53,408 nt of DNA, taken from the NCBI GenBank assembly GCA_028687375.1, contig JAQUAG010000014.1, positions 1 to 53,408 on the forward strand, given 5' to 3'. The notes beneath the pieces were generated by a model. It was not told where the DNA came from. It did not search any database and saw only the letters and a program-made list of their open reading frames with translations. How positions within the stretch are numbered: position 1 is the first letter of the stretch; every line of letters starts with the position of its first letter. The translations under genes were made by a program, and so were the position numbers. Source of the stretch: Arcobacteraceae bacterium. GTDB lineage: Bacteria; Campylobacterota; Campylobacteria; Campylobacterales; Arcobacteraceae. Of this stretch, positions 35,433 to 46,509 are shown one piece after another.

Positions 35433-37868
35433 ATGAAAAACTTAGTCATCGTCGAATCTCCAGCAAAAGCTCGAACCATATCAAAATTTTTAGGTTCAGA
35501 CTATACTGTGATGGCTTCTATGGGACATGTACGGGATTTACCAAAGTCAACACTTGGTTTTGACCCAGAAAATGACTTTAAACCTGACTATCAAGTGACA
35601 AAAGATAAAACAAAGGTTATAAGCGACCTTAAAAAAAATATCAAAAAAGATACTATTATCTATCTAGCAGCCGATGAGGATAGAGAGGGAGAAGCGATTG
35701 CTTGGCATCTTATCCCTGCCCTTAAAATCGAAAAAAATCCCCTTAAAAGGATAGTATTTCACGAAATTACTAAAGGTGCTATTTTAGAAGCACTTAAAAA
35801 TCCAAGAGATGTTGATCAAAATTTAGTGGATGCACAACAAGCAAGAAGACTTTTAGATAGAGCTGTTGGATATAAACTCTCTCCACTTTTATGGAAAAAA
35901 GTAAAATATGGTCTCAGTGCTGGAAGAGTTCAAAGTGTAGCTGTAAGAATTATAGTTGATAAAGAGAGAGAAATTCGAGCTTTTATAAGTGAAGAGTTTT
36001 GGAAAATCAAACTAGATTTTAAAAATCCATCTTTAAAAGCAGAGTTAGCAAAAGTAGATGGAAAAACTGCAAAAATCAAAAATGAAAAAGAAGCATTTGC
36101 TATAAAAGATAATTGTGAAAAAGGAGATTACCTTTTAGCTGATATTGAAGAGAAAGAGAGTAAAAGAAATCCTGCACCTCCATTTACAACTTCAACATTG
36201 CAACAAGAAGCTAGTAGAAAAGCTGGTTTTAGTGTAAAACAAACAATGATAGTTGCTCAACAACTTTATGAAGGTGGGATAAATATTCCAAATCATACAG
36301 GTGGTTTAATCACTTATATGAGAACAGATAGCGTTAATCTTTCTGTAACTGCAACATCTATGGCTAAAGAGGTTATCGAAAGTGAGTATGGGGCTGATTA
36401 TGCTTTAAAAACTCCTCGAAAATATGCAACAAAAGCAAAAGGTGCTCAAGAAGCTCATGAAGCAATTCGACCTGTAAATATGCATCTTAAACCAAGTGAC
36501 ATTAAACAATATCTTGATAATTCACAATACAAACTTTACAGCCTTATTTGGAAAAGAACACTAGCTTGTCAAATGGCAAATGCTGTGATTGCAAATACAA
36601 CTTATAGTATCCTAGCTGGAACTTCTAAACAATATGAGTTCCAATCAAAAGGGACAAGAATAGTATTTGCTGGATTTATGAAAGCTTACACAGAGGGGAG
36701 TGATGATCCTGAAGCTGCACTTGATAGTACAGAAAAAATACTTCCAACTATTAAAAAAGGGACAATATTAGACCTTGAAGCGATTATTCCTGAGCAAAAT
36801 TTTACAAAACCACCTGCAAGATATACGGAAGCGTCGCTGGTAAAAAAACTAGAAGCGGAAGGGATTGGAAGACCTTCAACATATGCTCCAACAATTTCAA
36901 CAATCCAAGCAAGAGAATATGTAGTTGTAACAGAAGATAAAAAACTAGCCCCTGCTCCTATTGGTGAAGTTGTAAATGACTTTTTAGTGGAACATTTTCC
37001 AAAAATCGTTGACCTTGGATTTACTGCAACTATCGAAGAGGAATTTGATGAGATAGCTGAGGGTAAAATTGCTTGGACAAAAGTTATGCACGATTTTTAT
37101 GATGACTTTATCAAAAATGTTGATGATAAAGAGAAAAATGCACCAAGAGCAAAATTTGCAGAAGCTAGAGTTTTAGGGGATGACCCAAAAACAGGTAAAC
37201 CAATAAGTGCAAGTATGGGGCAATATGGAGCTTTTGTACAACTTGGGGCTAAAGAAGATGAGGAAAAACCAAGATTTGCTTCAATCCCTAAAAATTTCAA
37301 TATGGACACCATCACATTAGATGAAGCACTTACCCTTTTAACTCTCCCTAAAACTTTAGGAAAAGATGAAAATGGAAATGATGTAAAGGTAAATATTGGA
37401 AGATTTGGACCTTATGTTCAAATAAAAAGTGAATATTTTAGTTTAAAAACAGATAGCCCTTATGAGATAAATTTAGAGAGAGCTTTAGAGGTAGTTGCCG
37501 AACTTAAACTTGCAAAAGAGAAAGCGCTTATCAAAGATTTTCCAGATGCAAAAATACAAATTTTAAATGGAAGATTTGGAGCATATATCAAAGAGGGAAA
37601 AAGTAACTATAAACTTCCTAAAACCCTTGATGAACAAGATATAAAAGCGCTCTCTTTAGCAGAAGTTCAAGAGATTATAAAAAATCAACCAACAACTGGA
37701 AAACGAAAAGCACCTGCTAAAAAAGTGGTTGAAAAAGAGGAAAAAGCTCCAAAAAAAGTGGTAAAAAAAGCACCTGCTAAAAAAACAACAGCAACACTAA
37801 AAAAAACAACCACTACAACTAAAAAAGTTGTCAAAAAAGCTACGCCAAAAGTAACAAAAGAAAAGTAA
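35433..37868 (+). CDS. topA: DNA topoisomerase I
   Basis: An 811-residue type IA topoisomerase that relaxes negative supercoils. The Toprim domain opens at ESPAKARTI and holds ADEDREGEAIAWH. The active tyrosine is Tyr295 in GGLITYMRTDSVN. After the core come repeats of the topoisomerase C-terminal type (NIGRFGPYVQIK, LNGRFGAYIKEG) and a 50-residue tail that is nearly half Lys. No Cys4 zinc finger is present. A TATGAT (35389-35394) is a likely -10 box. The tail is typical of species that replace zinc fingers with a basic, DNA-binding end. Confidence 0.97.
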   Translation: MKNLVIVESPAKARTISKFLGSDYTVMASMGHVRDLPKSTLGFDPENDFKPDYQVTKDKTKVISDLKKNIKKDTIIYLAADEDREGEAIAWHLIPALKIEKNPLKRIVFHEITKGAILEALKNPRDVDQNLVDAQQARRLLDRAVGYKLSPLLWKKVKYGLSAGRVQSVAVRIIVDKEREIRAFISEEFWKIKLDFKNPSLKAELAKVDGKTAKIKNEKEAFAIKDNCEKGDYLLADIEEKESKRNPAPPFTTSTLQQEASRKAGFSVKQTMIVAQQLYEGGINIPNHTGGLITYMRTDSVNLSVTATSMAKEVIESEYGADYALKTPRKYATKAKGAQEAHEAIRPVNMHLKPSDIKQYLDNSQYKLYSLIWKRTLACQMANAVIANTTYSILAGTSKQYEFQSKGTRIVFAGFMKAYTEGSDDPEAALDSTEKILPTIKKGTILDLEAIIPEQNFTKPPARYTEASLVKKLEAEGIGRPSTYAPTISTIQAREYVVVTEDKKLAPAPIGEVVNDFLVEHFPKIVDLGFTATIEEEFDEIAEGKIAWTKVMHDFYDDFIKNVDDKEKNAPRAKFAEARVLGDDPKTGKPISASMGQYGAFVQLGAKEDEEKPRFASIPKNFNMDTITLDEALTLLTLPKTLGKDENGNDVKVNIGRFGPYVQIKSEYFSLKTDSPYEINLERALEVVAELKLAKEKALIKDFPDAKIQILNGRFGAYIKEGKSNYKLPKTLDEQDIKALSLAEVQEIIKNQPTTGKRKAPAKKVVEKEEKAPKKVVKKAPAKKTTATLKKTTTTTKKVVKKATPKVTKEK

Positions 37869-38381
37869 GTGAAGATAGGGATACTTTCAGATAGCCACAG
37901 AAAAACGGCTCTTTTAAGTGAAACTATTGAGTATTTAAAATCGCTTGGTTGTGAAATACTTATTCATGCTGGGGATTTGGAGGTGGAGGAATCACTCCAA
38001 ATCCTTAAAAATTCTGGACTTATTTATACAAGTGTTTTTGGAAACAATGACTTCAACCTTGTACAATTTCAAAATGACTATAAAATCCACAAAGAACCTT
38101 ATTATTTTAAAATAAAAGAGACAAAATTTAAGCTTATGCACCAACCATATTTTATGAATAATGACACTGATATTATTATTTTTGGACATACTCATCAATT
38201 TGAAACAAAATATGAAAATAAAACATTGTATATCAACCCAGGGGAAATTTGCGCTAGAAATAAACCATTGAGTGAATGTGCAACTTTAGAAATATTTGAA
38301 AAACAATATAAAATAACATACAATTTTAGAAACCCAAATGAAAAAGTTTGGCAACAAAAGGAGATAATCTATGATAGATAA
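37869..38381 (+). CDS. YfcE/MJ0936-type metallophosphoesterase
   Basis: A 170-residue metal-dependent phosphodiesterase. Motifs in order: SDSHRKT (Asp8, His10), HAGDLE, GNNDF, MHQPYF and FGHTHQF, the full calcineurin-like metal set. The substrate in the cell is unknown for this family. It starts with GTG directly after the topA stop, so it relies on coupled translation. Its end overlaps the bioB start by 11 bp. Confidence 0.9.
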   Translation: MKIGILSDSHRKTALLSETIEYLKSLGCEILIHAGDLEVEESLQILKNSGLIYTSVFGNNDFNLVQFQNDYKIHKEPYYFKIKETKFKLMHQPYFMNNDTDIIIFGHTHQFETKYENKTLYINPGEICARNKPLSECATLEIFEKQYKITYNFRNPNEKVWQQKEIIYDR

Positions 38382-39216
38382 AGTATATCTTTGTGCGATA
38401 TCAAATATCGAAAGTGGCACTTGCAACGAAGACTGCAAGTTTTGTACACAAAGTGTTAAATATAAAGCTGATATTGTAAGATATAGAAGAAAAACAATTG
38501 AAGATATCGTTGAAGAAGCGAAAAAAGCAAGAGCAAATAAAGCGATAGGCTTTTGTCTTGTAACGGCTGGAAAAGGGCTTGATGCTGATAGATTGGCTTA
38601 TGTTGTAAGTGCTGCAAAAGCAGTTAAAGAACTTGACCTTGGGCTTAAAATCATCGCTTGCAATGGAACAGCAACTTATGAGCAACTTTGTGAACTCAAA
38701 GCTGCAGGAGTTGATAACTATAACCATAATCTTGAAACATCAAGGGAGTTTTATAAAGAAATTTGTACAACTCACGATTGGGATGAGAGATATCAAACTT
38801 GTCTTGATGCTAAAAAAGCTGGGTTAAATCTTGTTTGCGGTGGAATCTTTGGACTTGGAGAGACACACGAAGATAGAATCTCAATGATTCAATCAATTGC
38901 TTCTCTAGAACCAACTAATGTTCCAATCAACTTTTTTCATCCAAATGAGGCACTTCCATTAGTGAAAAATTCTATCTCTAAAGAGGAGGCTTTTAAACTG
39001 ATAAGCCTTGTAAAAGAAATGGTACCAAATGCTCATAAAATTATGGTTGCAGGTGGAAGAGAGCTTATGTTTGGTGAAGACCAATATGAAGTTTTTAACC
39101 ATGGAGCAAATGCAATTGTTATTGGTGATTATCTTACAACAAAAGGGAATAGTGCTTCAAAAGATATTGAAGCTTTAGAAAAACTGGGATTTCAAATAGC
39201 CCCAAAATGTAATTAA
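38371..39216 (+). CDS. bioB: Biotin synthase
   Basis: A 281-residue radical SAM enzyme that inserts sulfur into dethiobiotin. The N-terminal cluster motif is CNEDCKFC with Cys18, Cys22 and Cys25. NYNHNLETS and the following residues match the BioB substrate site. It is shorter than the E. coli enzyme (about 346), as is common in Campylobacterota. It overlaps the phosphoesterase gene by 11 bp, and the topA-phosphoesterase-bioB order forms one unit. Confidence 0.95.
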   Translation: MIDKVYLCAISNIESGTCNEDCKFCTQSVKYKADIVRYRRKTIEDIVEEAKKARANKAIGFCLVTAGKGLDADRLAYVVSAAKAVKELDLGLKIIACNGTATYEQLCELKAAGVDNYNHNLETSREFYKEICTTHDWDERYQTCLDAKKAGLNLVCGGIFGLGETHEDRISMIQSIASLEPTNVPINFFHPNEALPLVKNSISKEEAFKLISLVKEMVPNAHKIMVAGGRELMFGEDQYEVFNHGANAIVIGDYLTTKGNSASKDIEALEKLGFQIAPKCN

Positions 39217-39271
39217 TCAAAGATAAAAGGAGATTGTTTCTTACATCTTCTTCTATCTAAAATCTCATCAA

Positions 39272-40279
39272 CTATTGTTCAGTTGTTTCAATATTTTCAA
39301 TACTACCTTGTGTTTTTGATTTAATTTTTGAAAGGATTAAACTCAAGATATCGTTATAATTAAAAATAACTTGCTCGTGATGTTTTTCAAGTAAGCTAGC
39401 TATCCAGGGCTTCGTACAATCTTTAAATTTGACATTTCCCAATACTATAAGTTTTTTATCATTAGCAGTTGCCCAATCGAAATGTGTGATAGTTATCTTC
39501 AAATCATCTTTGCTTCCAAGCAGTGAAAATTTAGCTTCCAATCCAATCTCTGTTTGATTGATAAAATTTGTTTTAATGTAGGTTTCATCATAAAACTCTT
39601 GAAAAATATTAACCAATTTATCTTCATTATTTGAAGCTAAAATATCTTTTATTTTTTGAAGTTTTTCTTGATTTTCTCCCTTAGATATCTCTTTAAATTG
39701 AGTTGTTTCCACATAAGTTGTTTTTTTATTTTCTTTCAAAGATTTCAAAAAAGTTTCCTTTGCTAGTGAATAAGGAACTTTTACATAGCCATTGTTTCGT
39801 TTAAGATATTTGTGAAAGAGATAATCAAGCCAAGGGATATCAAGAGAAACATCAAGATTTTCTAAAACAATAAACTTTTTATCACCCATCACATCCCAAT
39901 CGAAATATTTCACATCAACAAAAAGCTCCTTATCTTCCCCATTAAGTTGCACCAAAAGTGATAATGTACCATTTATATCATCTATTGAAAGTTCATTTAC
40001 TATGATAGTGTTATTGTAGTCAAGTCCCAAATTGATAGAAGTTAGAAGTGTTTTTTCAAGAAAAACTTTTTTCCCCTTTGAAAACATACTTTTAGTTACA
40101 TTTACACTACTTGATGTAACATTCTTTGCACCTTCAACTGTATTTGCTGTGAGTTGCTTTGTTTTATTCCATAAAAAATCTGTTTGTTCAACTGCTTTAT
40201 TCCAATATGAGTTATTCTCGTTCTCATTTGCATAAAGGTTAAGATTTAAAATCAATAAAAAATATACTATATATTTCAT
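39272..40279 (-). CDS. Periplasmic two-repeat protein (paralogue of the 5019-5939 gene)
   Basis: A 335-residue secreted protein (signal MKYIVYFLLILNLNLYA). A helical, Thr/Ser-rich segment to about residue 75 precedes two copies of a beta-rich unit. Copy 1: VKYFDWDVMGDKKFIVLEN and IPWLDYLFHKYLKR. Copy 2: ITHFDWATANDKKLIVLGN and KPWIASLLEKH. These align unit by unit with the product of 5019-5939. It begins 22 nt after the CsgG-like lipoprotein gene, so the two are probably co-expressed. The function is not known. Confidence 0.75.
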   Translation of the reverse strand: MKYIVYFLLILNLNLYANENENNSYWNKAVEQTDFLWNKTKQLTANTVEGAKNVTSSSVNVTKSMFSKGKKVFLEKTLLTSINLGLDYNNTIIVNELSIDDINGTLSLLVQLNGEDKELFVDVKYFDWDVMGDKKFIVLENLDVSLDIPWLDYLFHKYLKRNNGYVKVPYSLAKETFLKSLKENKKTTYVETTQFKEISKGENQEKLQKIKDILASNNEDKLVNIFQEFYDETYIKTNFINQTEIGLEAKFSLLGSKDDLKITITHFDWATANDKKLIVLGNVKFKDCTKPWIASLLEKHHEQVIFNYNDILSLILSKIKSKTQGSIENIETTEQ

Positions 40280-40301
40280 AAGTAGCCTTTTTAAAATTTA
40301 T

Positions 40302-41564
40302 TTAGTATAAAGATATCTCATCAATCCATACACTATTTATATTATTCACACCATTCTCTTTTGCTCTTATTTCTATCATTATTTTTACAATATTATCTAA
40401 ATCCAAATTACCATCACCACCTTGATTTTGTGCAGCATATTTTGTACCAATTGCTAATCCATCAAATGGTATCTCATATTTTTTCCAATTTAATCCAACA
40501 TTTACAGGAGTTATCCATTTGTTTTCATGAACATCATTGAAATTTTTATCTTTTACACAAGCTCGTATTGTTGTAGTTTTATCTGCTTTTGCATAAAAAG
40601 TGATTCCCCGATAAGCAGAAACATCTCGTAATCTTTTATTTTGGAATTCCAAAGCACCATTGTTGTTATTAAATTGATAATCAATTCTATATGATCTAGA
40701 TGTCCCATTTGCACCTGTAGTATTATCTATTTCACCACTACTAGTTGAGCCTTTGTCATTAGCTATATTTATATTCCATCCAAGATTAAGTTCGTTATCT
40801 TCAAAATCTTCATTCATATTAGAGATATCTTTATCCTGCTCCCATCTAAACTCTTTTCCACTTATACTTTCATTGATAGCTACTAAAATAATCCCTGTTT
40901 TTACATCAATTAGTCTTAGATTTACAATCCAGTTTCCACCTCTTTTTGAAAATGTTCCAGTTAAAATAATATCAGCAGAGACTAATTTTCCTAGTTGTGA
41001 TGATGATTTTTCATCAAGCAATCCAGAGTCAGCTAATTTATGTTCCTCTAAGATTGCATTTAATTTTGTTCTTTCAACCACTATATATTGACCACTTTGA
41101 ACCAATTTAGTTGTCATATCCTCCATAGCAAACTTATCTAAAGTTTTATTATCGATTCCAATGAGAGAAAAATCAACAACTGCAATAGTCTTTTTTGGGA
41201 TATAAATTTTTACGATTTGGTCATTTTGGAGTTTTGTTTCATTAAATGTAAAAGTGAGTTCTTTTCCCCTAATATCACTAATTTTCCCTTGTTCATTATC
41301 AATAGTTGTTTCCATACCTATCACAAACAAAGAATTTTTCATAATTGCATTTGCTAACTTATCGATATAAGAATTTCCAGCAACTATATCTTTATCTATA
41401 ATTTCAACAACAACTTTGTTACCAATCTTTGCTATCACTTTAGCGTCAATAAAAGAGAAACCATACACACTAGAATTTACCTTCTGCGGTTGCGATGTTT
41501 GAGTGCAACCTCCAAAGAAGAACAATCCTAAAATCGTTACAAAAGATATCAAAAACTTTTTCAT
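40302..41564 (-). CDS. CsgG-like lipoprotein fused to a CBM11/CIA30-like domain
   Basis: A 420-aa predicted lipoprotein (FFFGGC, lipidation Cys20). Residues about 120-250 resemble the CsgG/FlgO fold: KTIAVVDFSLIGIDNKTLDK, YIVVERTKLNAILEEHKL and LVSADIILTGTFSKRGGNWI. A C-terminal beta-sandwich (about 255-420) has FEDNELNLGWNINI, YRGITFYAKADKTTTIRACV and a final DEISLY, like CBM11/CIA30 domains. So it may join secretion-pore-like and sugar-binding parts. It is the first gene of a pair with the two-repeat protein. Assignments are by pattern. Confidence 0.75.
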   Translation of the reverse strand: MKKFLISFVTILGLFFFGGCTQTSQPQKVNSSVYGFSFIDAKVIAKIGNKVVVEIIDKDIVAGNSYIDKLANAIMKNSLFVIGMETTIDNEQGKISDIRGKELTFTFNETKLQNDQIVKIYIPKKTIAVVDFSLIGIDNKTLDKFAMEDMTTKLVQSGQYIVVERTKLNAILEEHKLADSGLLDEKSSSQLGKLVSADIILTGTFSKRGGNWIVNLRLIDVKTGIILVAINESISGKEFRWEQDKDISNMNEDFEDNELNLGWNINIANDKGSTSSGEIDNTTGANGTSRSYRIDYQFNNNNGALEFQNKRLRDVSAYRGITFYAKADKTTTIRACVKDKNFNDVHENKWITPVNVGLNWKKYEIPFDGLAIGTKYAAQNQGGDGNLDLDNIVKIMIEIRAKENGVNNINSVWIDEISLY

Positions 41565-41655
41565 AAAATCCCCCTCTTTCTTACTAGGCTATTTTAAAAT
41601 CGTATCATAGAAAAGATGAGAAGATAAAAAGATTTTCAAAAATAATTAAACTAAT

Positions 41656-42465
41656 TTACTTTCTAATAATCGTCCCAATATTATTTTTTATCATCACCTT
41701 ATAGTGTTTAACACTATCTTTCACAGGGATAACAACTCTAAAATATCCCTCTTCTGGATGATTTCCAACCGTATATGATTGGTAATATTTAGAATTAAAA
41801 TCTTCTCTTGCTGTTGGTACTCCAATATTTGCTTCGAAATCAAATACAAATTTATTTTCATTTTTTTCTTCATAGTATCGAATCAATTTATTGTTACTTG
41901 TCGTTCTAATAGTAAGGTTGTCCCCAACTATATCTATTGTAACAAGTGGCAAAATATTATATCTTTGTGAAGTTATTTTCGTATTAGTTACCCTCTTAGC
42001 CACTACTTTCTTTGTTGATTTTTTTGATTTTGAAACTTTTGTTTTTTTATATTTTGTTTTTTTAGAAGATACTTTTTTGATTTGACTAGTTACTTCTTTT
42101 GGTTCCTCTTTTCCTACTGTTTCATTTGTATTATTTTTGACAGTTGCATCATCTACTTTTTTACTAATTTGTGTTGGCTCTAAAGTTTTTGGAGAGACTA
42201 CTTTTGGTTCGTTATCACTCTTTTTCATCTCTGTTGCTAACTTTGTATTTGATTCTTTTTTTGTAGTTTTTTTAGGTTCTTGTTTATTTTCATTTTTTTT
42301 CTCAGTTACTATTTTAACAGTTCTATTTCCATCATCTTTTGTATTTAAATTTGTAACTTGTCTTGGTTCCTTTGTGTCTTCTATCCCATCAACAGGCTCA
42401 AAAGGATTCAGTCTAGCCAAAAGACTAGCAGATAGAAAAAATAAAATAAATAAAAATCTAATCAT
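41656..42465 (-). CDS. AMIN-domain-like secreted protein
   Basis: A 269-residue protein with a signal peptide (MIRFLFILFFLSASLLA), a long Lys/Thr/Glu-rich low-complexity linker (about residues 30-160), and a C-terminal beta domain (about 168-269). That domain has LTIRTTSNNKLIRYYEEKNE, FVFDFEANIG and YFRVVIPVKDSVKHYKVMIK, resembling the AMIN domain, which targets proteins to the periplasm or septum. It overlaps the FtsB-like gene by 4 bp (ATGA), and so belongs to the eno operon. The division-site role is inferred. Confidence 0.7.
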   Translation of the reverse strand: MIRFLFILFFLSASLLARLNPFEPVDGIEDTKEPRQVTNLNTKDDGNRTVKIVTEKKNENKQEPKKTTKKESNTKLATEMKKSDNEPKVVSPKTLEPTQISKKVDDATVKNNTNETVGKEEPKEVTSQIKKVSSKKTKYKKTKVSKSKKSTKKVVAKRVTNTKITSQRYNILPLVTIDIVGDNLTIRTTSNNKLIRYYEEKNENKFVFDFEANIGVPTAREDFNSKYYQSYTVGNHPEEGYFRVVIPVKDSVKHYKVMIKNNIGTIIRK

Positions 42466-42703
42466 TGTTCAGGCTCCAAATTTTTTAATTCAAAATAATC
42501 TTTTTGCAAAGAGGCATTTTCAGACTGAAGTCTTTTTATCTCCTCTTCTAATTGCACTTTTTTTGTTTTGAGATCATTATAAGTATCAAGGGAATTTTTA
42601 CCAGAAAATAGCAAACTAGCAATATAGTTTGCAAAAAATACTGTAATAATTATTGAAGCTACCACACTAGGTGTAAATTTGATTCCCCTGATTTTTTCTC
42701 TCA

Positions 42704-42704
<1 letters not shown>
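42462..42704 (-). CDS. FtsB/DivIC-like septum formation initiator
   Basis: An 80-residue bitopic protein with one membrane helix (about residues 13-33) and a coiled coil of Leu/Glu/Lys heptads (about 40-72, VQLEEEIKRLQSENASLQKD). This is the size and shape of FtsB/DivIC, which builds the divisome with FtsL and FtsQ. It follows eno by a 1-bp overlap (TAATG) and overlaps the AMIN gene by 4 bp; eno-ftsB adjacency is common. The call is by topology and position. Confidence 0.8.
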
Positions 42705-44026
<1,322 letters not shown>

Positions 44027-44154
44027 TTACTTTAGCTTTTAAAAAAATGACATTATTGAGAATTTACCTTTAAAGTTTAAATCCTAAATGTAATAATGTA
44101 AAATTTTCCAATAAAAAATTTCTCCTTTATAAAAAGAAACTTTTAAAACTCATC

Positions 44155-45753
44155 TCAAATAAACAATTCCTCTATCAATTTTTCAGAACTCACTTCATTT
44201 TCTACGATAATATTTTTAATCCCCAATTCTTCAATTAAATCTTTTTCAAATCTATTATGCACTTTTACAAAAATCTTATTATTTGGGATAAAAGATTGTA
44301 AAGTATGACATACAGCATAGAGCTTTTTAGGGTTGTTAATTGTAACTATTATACCATTTGCTTTTGCAACACCAATATGTTTTAAAATATCTTTTTTCAC
44401 ACCATTTGCAAAAATCAATGATTTATGTTTCTCTTTTGCTTTGTGGTAGATATCAATATTATTTTCAATAGCAACATAGGGGATAGAGTTTTCTAAAAGA
44501 TGGTTTGCGATATTTTGTCCAAACTCCCCAAATCCAATTAAAACCATATGATTTTCATATTCATTTTCAAAATCAATGGAAGAGTCAACATTTAAAGTAT
44601 CTTTAAAAATAAAATCGCTTATAGTTGAAAGATTTTTCAAAATCAATGGGGTAAGAATCATTGAGATAACAATCGTTACAATCATCACTTGCCCATAAAG
44701 AGGCTCAATTAAATCGTATGTTCGAGCTAATTCTAAAAGTGCGAGAGAAAACTCACCTACTTGAACCAAAGAAAGTGCTGTTTTTAAAGATGTTTTATTA
44801 TTTTCATCTAACCTTATGATAAGAAAAATAATAATAAATTTTAAAATTATAAGTCCAATAAGAAGAGCTGCAATAACCCCTAAATAATCAAAAATAACAC
44901 TAAAATTAATCTGCATCCCAACGGTTATAAAAAATATCCCAAGTAAAATATCTCTAAAAGGGACAAGGTCCGCTTCTACTTGATGTTTGTATTTTGTTTC
45001 AGCTATTAACATACCTGCTATAAATGCCCCAAGAGAGTATGAAAACCCAAGATTATGTGCTAATAAAGAGGAACCTATCGCTAAAAAGAGGATAGTTCCT
45101 ATAAAAAGTTCATCTGAATCTGTTTTTACTATAGCATTGAAAAAAGGTTCTAAAAGATATTTTCCAATAGCAAAAAGTATCGCTAACAAAACAAGTGCAC
45201 TTAGAAACATCTCTAAAACAACTGTCGATATCGTATCTCCTCCTTGATTACTCATAAATCCAATAATAAGTAAAATAGGTATCACAGCAATATCTTGCAT
45301 AATCAATATCCCAAGAGCCCTTTGTCCAAATCGCTTATTGATTTCTCCCGATTCATTAAATGTTTTTAATACTATTGCAGTTGAGGAGAGTGCTATTGCT
45401 AAACCTATAATAAAAGAGGTTTGTTCCTCCAAACCAACAATATAAAATGCTATAAAATAAACACTTAAGGCACTTATAACTATTTGGATTGTCCCTGCAA
45501 CAAAAACCTCATATTTCATCCTTTTAAGATGTTCAACTGAAAACTCCAATCCAATTGTAAACATCAAAAAAACAACTCCAAACTCTGCAAGCTCTTTTAA
45601 AGTGTGATTATTTACAGCTTCGTGCAATCCAAAACTATAAGCTATAATCGTCCCTGTAAATATATACCCTATAATTGTAGGTAATTGCAATTTTTTAAGA
45701 AAGATATTAAGCACTAGAGAGATAAAAATCGTTGAAACTATTATTGTAAGCAT
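44155..45753 (-). CDS. Kef-type CPA2 cation/proton antiporter with RCK domain
   Basis: A 532-residue membrane protein: about 12 helices of a CPA2 exchanger (residues 1-380; LPTIIGYIFTGTIIAYSFG, ALSSTAIVLKTFNESGEINK), then a TrkA-N/RCK domain (about 400-520; HMVLIGFGEFGQNIANHLLE), which binds a nucleotide and gates transport. The likely role is K+ or Na+/H+ exchange and stress response. It is 9 nt downstream of the exonuclease gene, in the same run. No KefF/G ancillary gene is seen, so the glutathione-gated type is not implied. Confidence 0.92.
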   Translation of the reverse strand: MLTIIVSTIFISLVLNIFLKKLQLPTIIGYIFTGTIIAYSFGLHEAVNNHTLKELAEFGVVFLMFTIGLEFSVEHLKRMKYEVFVAGTIQIVISALSVYFIAFYIVGLEEQTSFIIGLAIALSSTAIVLKTFNESGEINKRFGQRALGILIMQDIAVIPILLIIGFMSNQGGDTISTVVLEMFLSALVLLAILFAIGKYLLEPFFNAIVKTDSDELFIGTILFLAIGSSLLAHNLGFSYSLGAFIAGMLIAETKYKHQVEADLVPFRDILLGIFFITVGMQINFSVIFDYLGVIAALLIGLIILKFIIIFLIIRLDENNKTSLKTALSLVQVGEFSLALLELARTYDLIEPLYGQVMIVTIVISMILTPLILKNLSTISDFIFKDTLNVDSSIDFENEYENHMVLIGFGEFGQNIANHLLENSIPYVAIENNIDIYHKAKEKHKSLIFANGVKKDILKHIGVAKANGIIVTINNPKKLYAVCHTLQSFIPNNKIFVKVHNRFEKDLIEELGIKNIIVENEVSSEKLIEELFI

Positions 45754-45762
45754 ATTGTTTCC

Positions 45763-46509
45763 CTAATTATTATTGAGATAAAAGTCAAGAGTATATCTCA
45801 TATCGTCATCTAAATCTTTCATATTATCTCTCATCCATATCAAATAGCCACTATCTTTTTTAGCCACCTCAGAAACATCACTCCCTTTATATTTACCAAA
45901 TTTAAAAGTTTTTATTAAAACTGGTGTTTTTGTAAGTTCAGCTAGTTTTACCATTGGATTTATTGTGGGATATATAACTTGTACTTTTTGAACCAATTTA
46001 CTTAAAAAAAGTTTCATCACCAAAACATCTCCAATTGCATCGTGAGCTTTTATAGTGATACCCAAATCATTTGCCTCTTTTTCCTCTATTTTATAAAGAT
46101 CAAGGGCATATCTTAGATATTGGAGTCGATGGTATGGCATATCATCAAAAAGATGTTTTGCACATCTTAAAGTATCAATTAATGTAAAATTATTTTCAAA
46201 TCCCTCTTTTACAAGCATTCCAAGGTCAAAGCTAATATTGTGAGCTATAAGATAATTTTCACTATCGTTGTATCTCAGGAGGTTTGCGTAACTCTTCGTT
46301 TCTCCAAAAGTCCCTTTTCCTTCTAACATTTGAGGTACAATATTGTGTACCTCCATTGCTTCAATTTTGATAGGAATCTCTGTATTACAAAGCTCATCAA
46401 AAATCTCTATCTCATTTTTACTATGAACTATCATCATCCCTATTTGGATAATTCTATCTTCTTCATTAGCCCCAGTAGTTTCTGTATCAAAGAGTATATA
46501 TTTAGCCAT
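45763..46509 (-). CDS. DnaQ/ExoX-like 3'-5' exonuclease
   Basis: A 248-residue DEDDh-type exonuclease. Exo I: LFDTETTG (Asp8, Glu10); Exo II: HNISFDLGML; Exo III: HDAIGDVLVM with the catalytic His. The C-terminal part (KFGKYKGSDVSEVAKKDSGY, then LIWMRDN) is the DUF3820-like module also found in ExoX-type enzymes. It overlaps the PAS-protein gene by 8 bp, so the two are translationally coupled. It probably takes part in repair or recombination. Confidence 0.92.
   Translation of the reverse strand: MAKYILFDTETTGANEEDRIIQIGMMIVHSKNEIEIFDELCNTEIPIKIEAMEVHNIVPQMLEGKGTFGETKSYANLLRYNDSENYLIAHNISFDLGMLVKEGFENNFTLIDTLRCAKHLFDDMPYHRLQYLRYALDLYKIEEKEANDLGITIKAHDAIGDVLVMKLFLSKLVQKVQVIYPTINPMVKLAELTKTPVLIKTFKFGKYKGSDVSEVAKKDSGYLIWMRDNMKDLDDDMRYTLDFYLNNN

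Noticed and set aside
44044-44110. Short TTG-initiated minus-strand frame (about 13 codons) before eno, as a leader peptide
   Set aside because: There is a loose GGAG-like site, but no run of one amino acid or paired terminator/antiterminator; too short to support.
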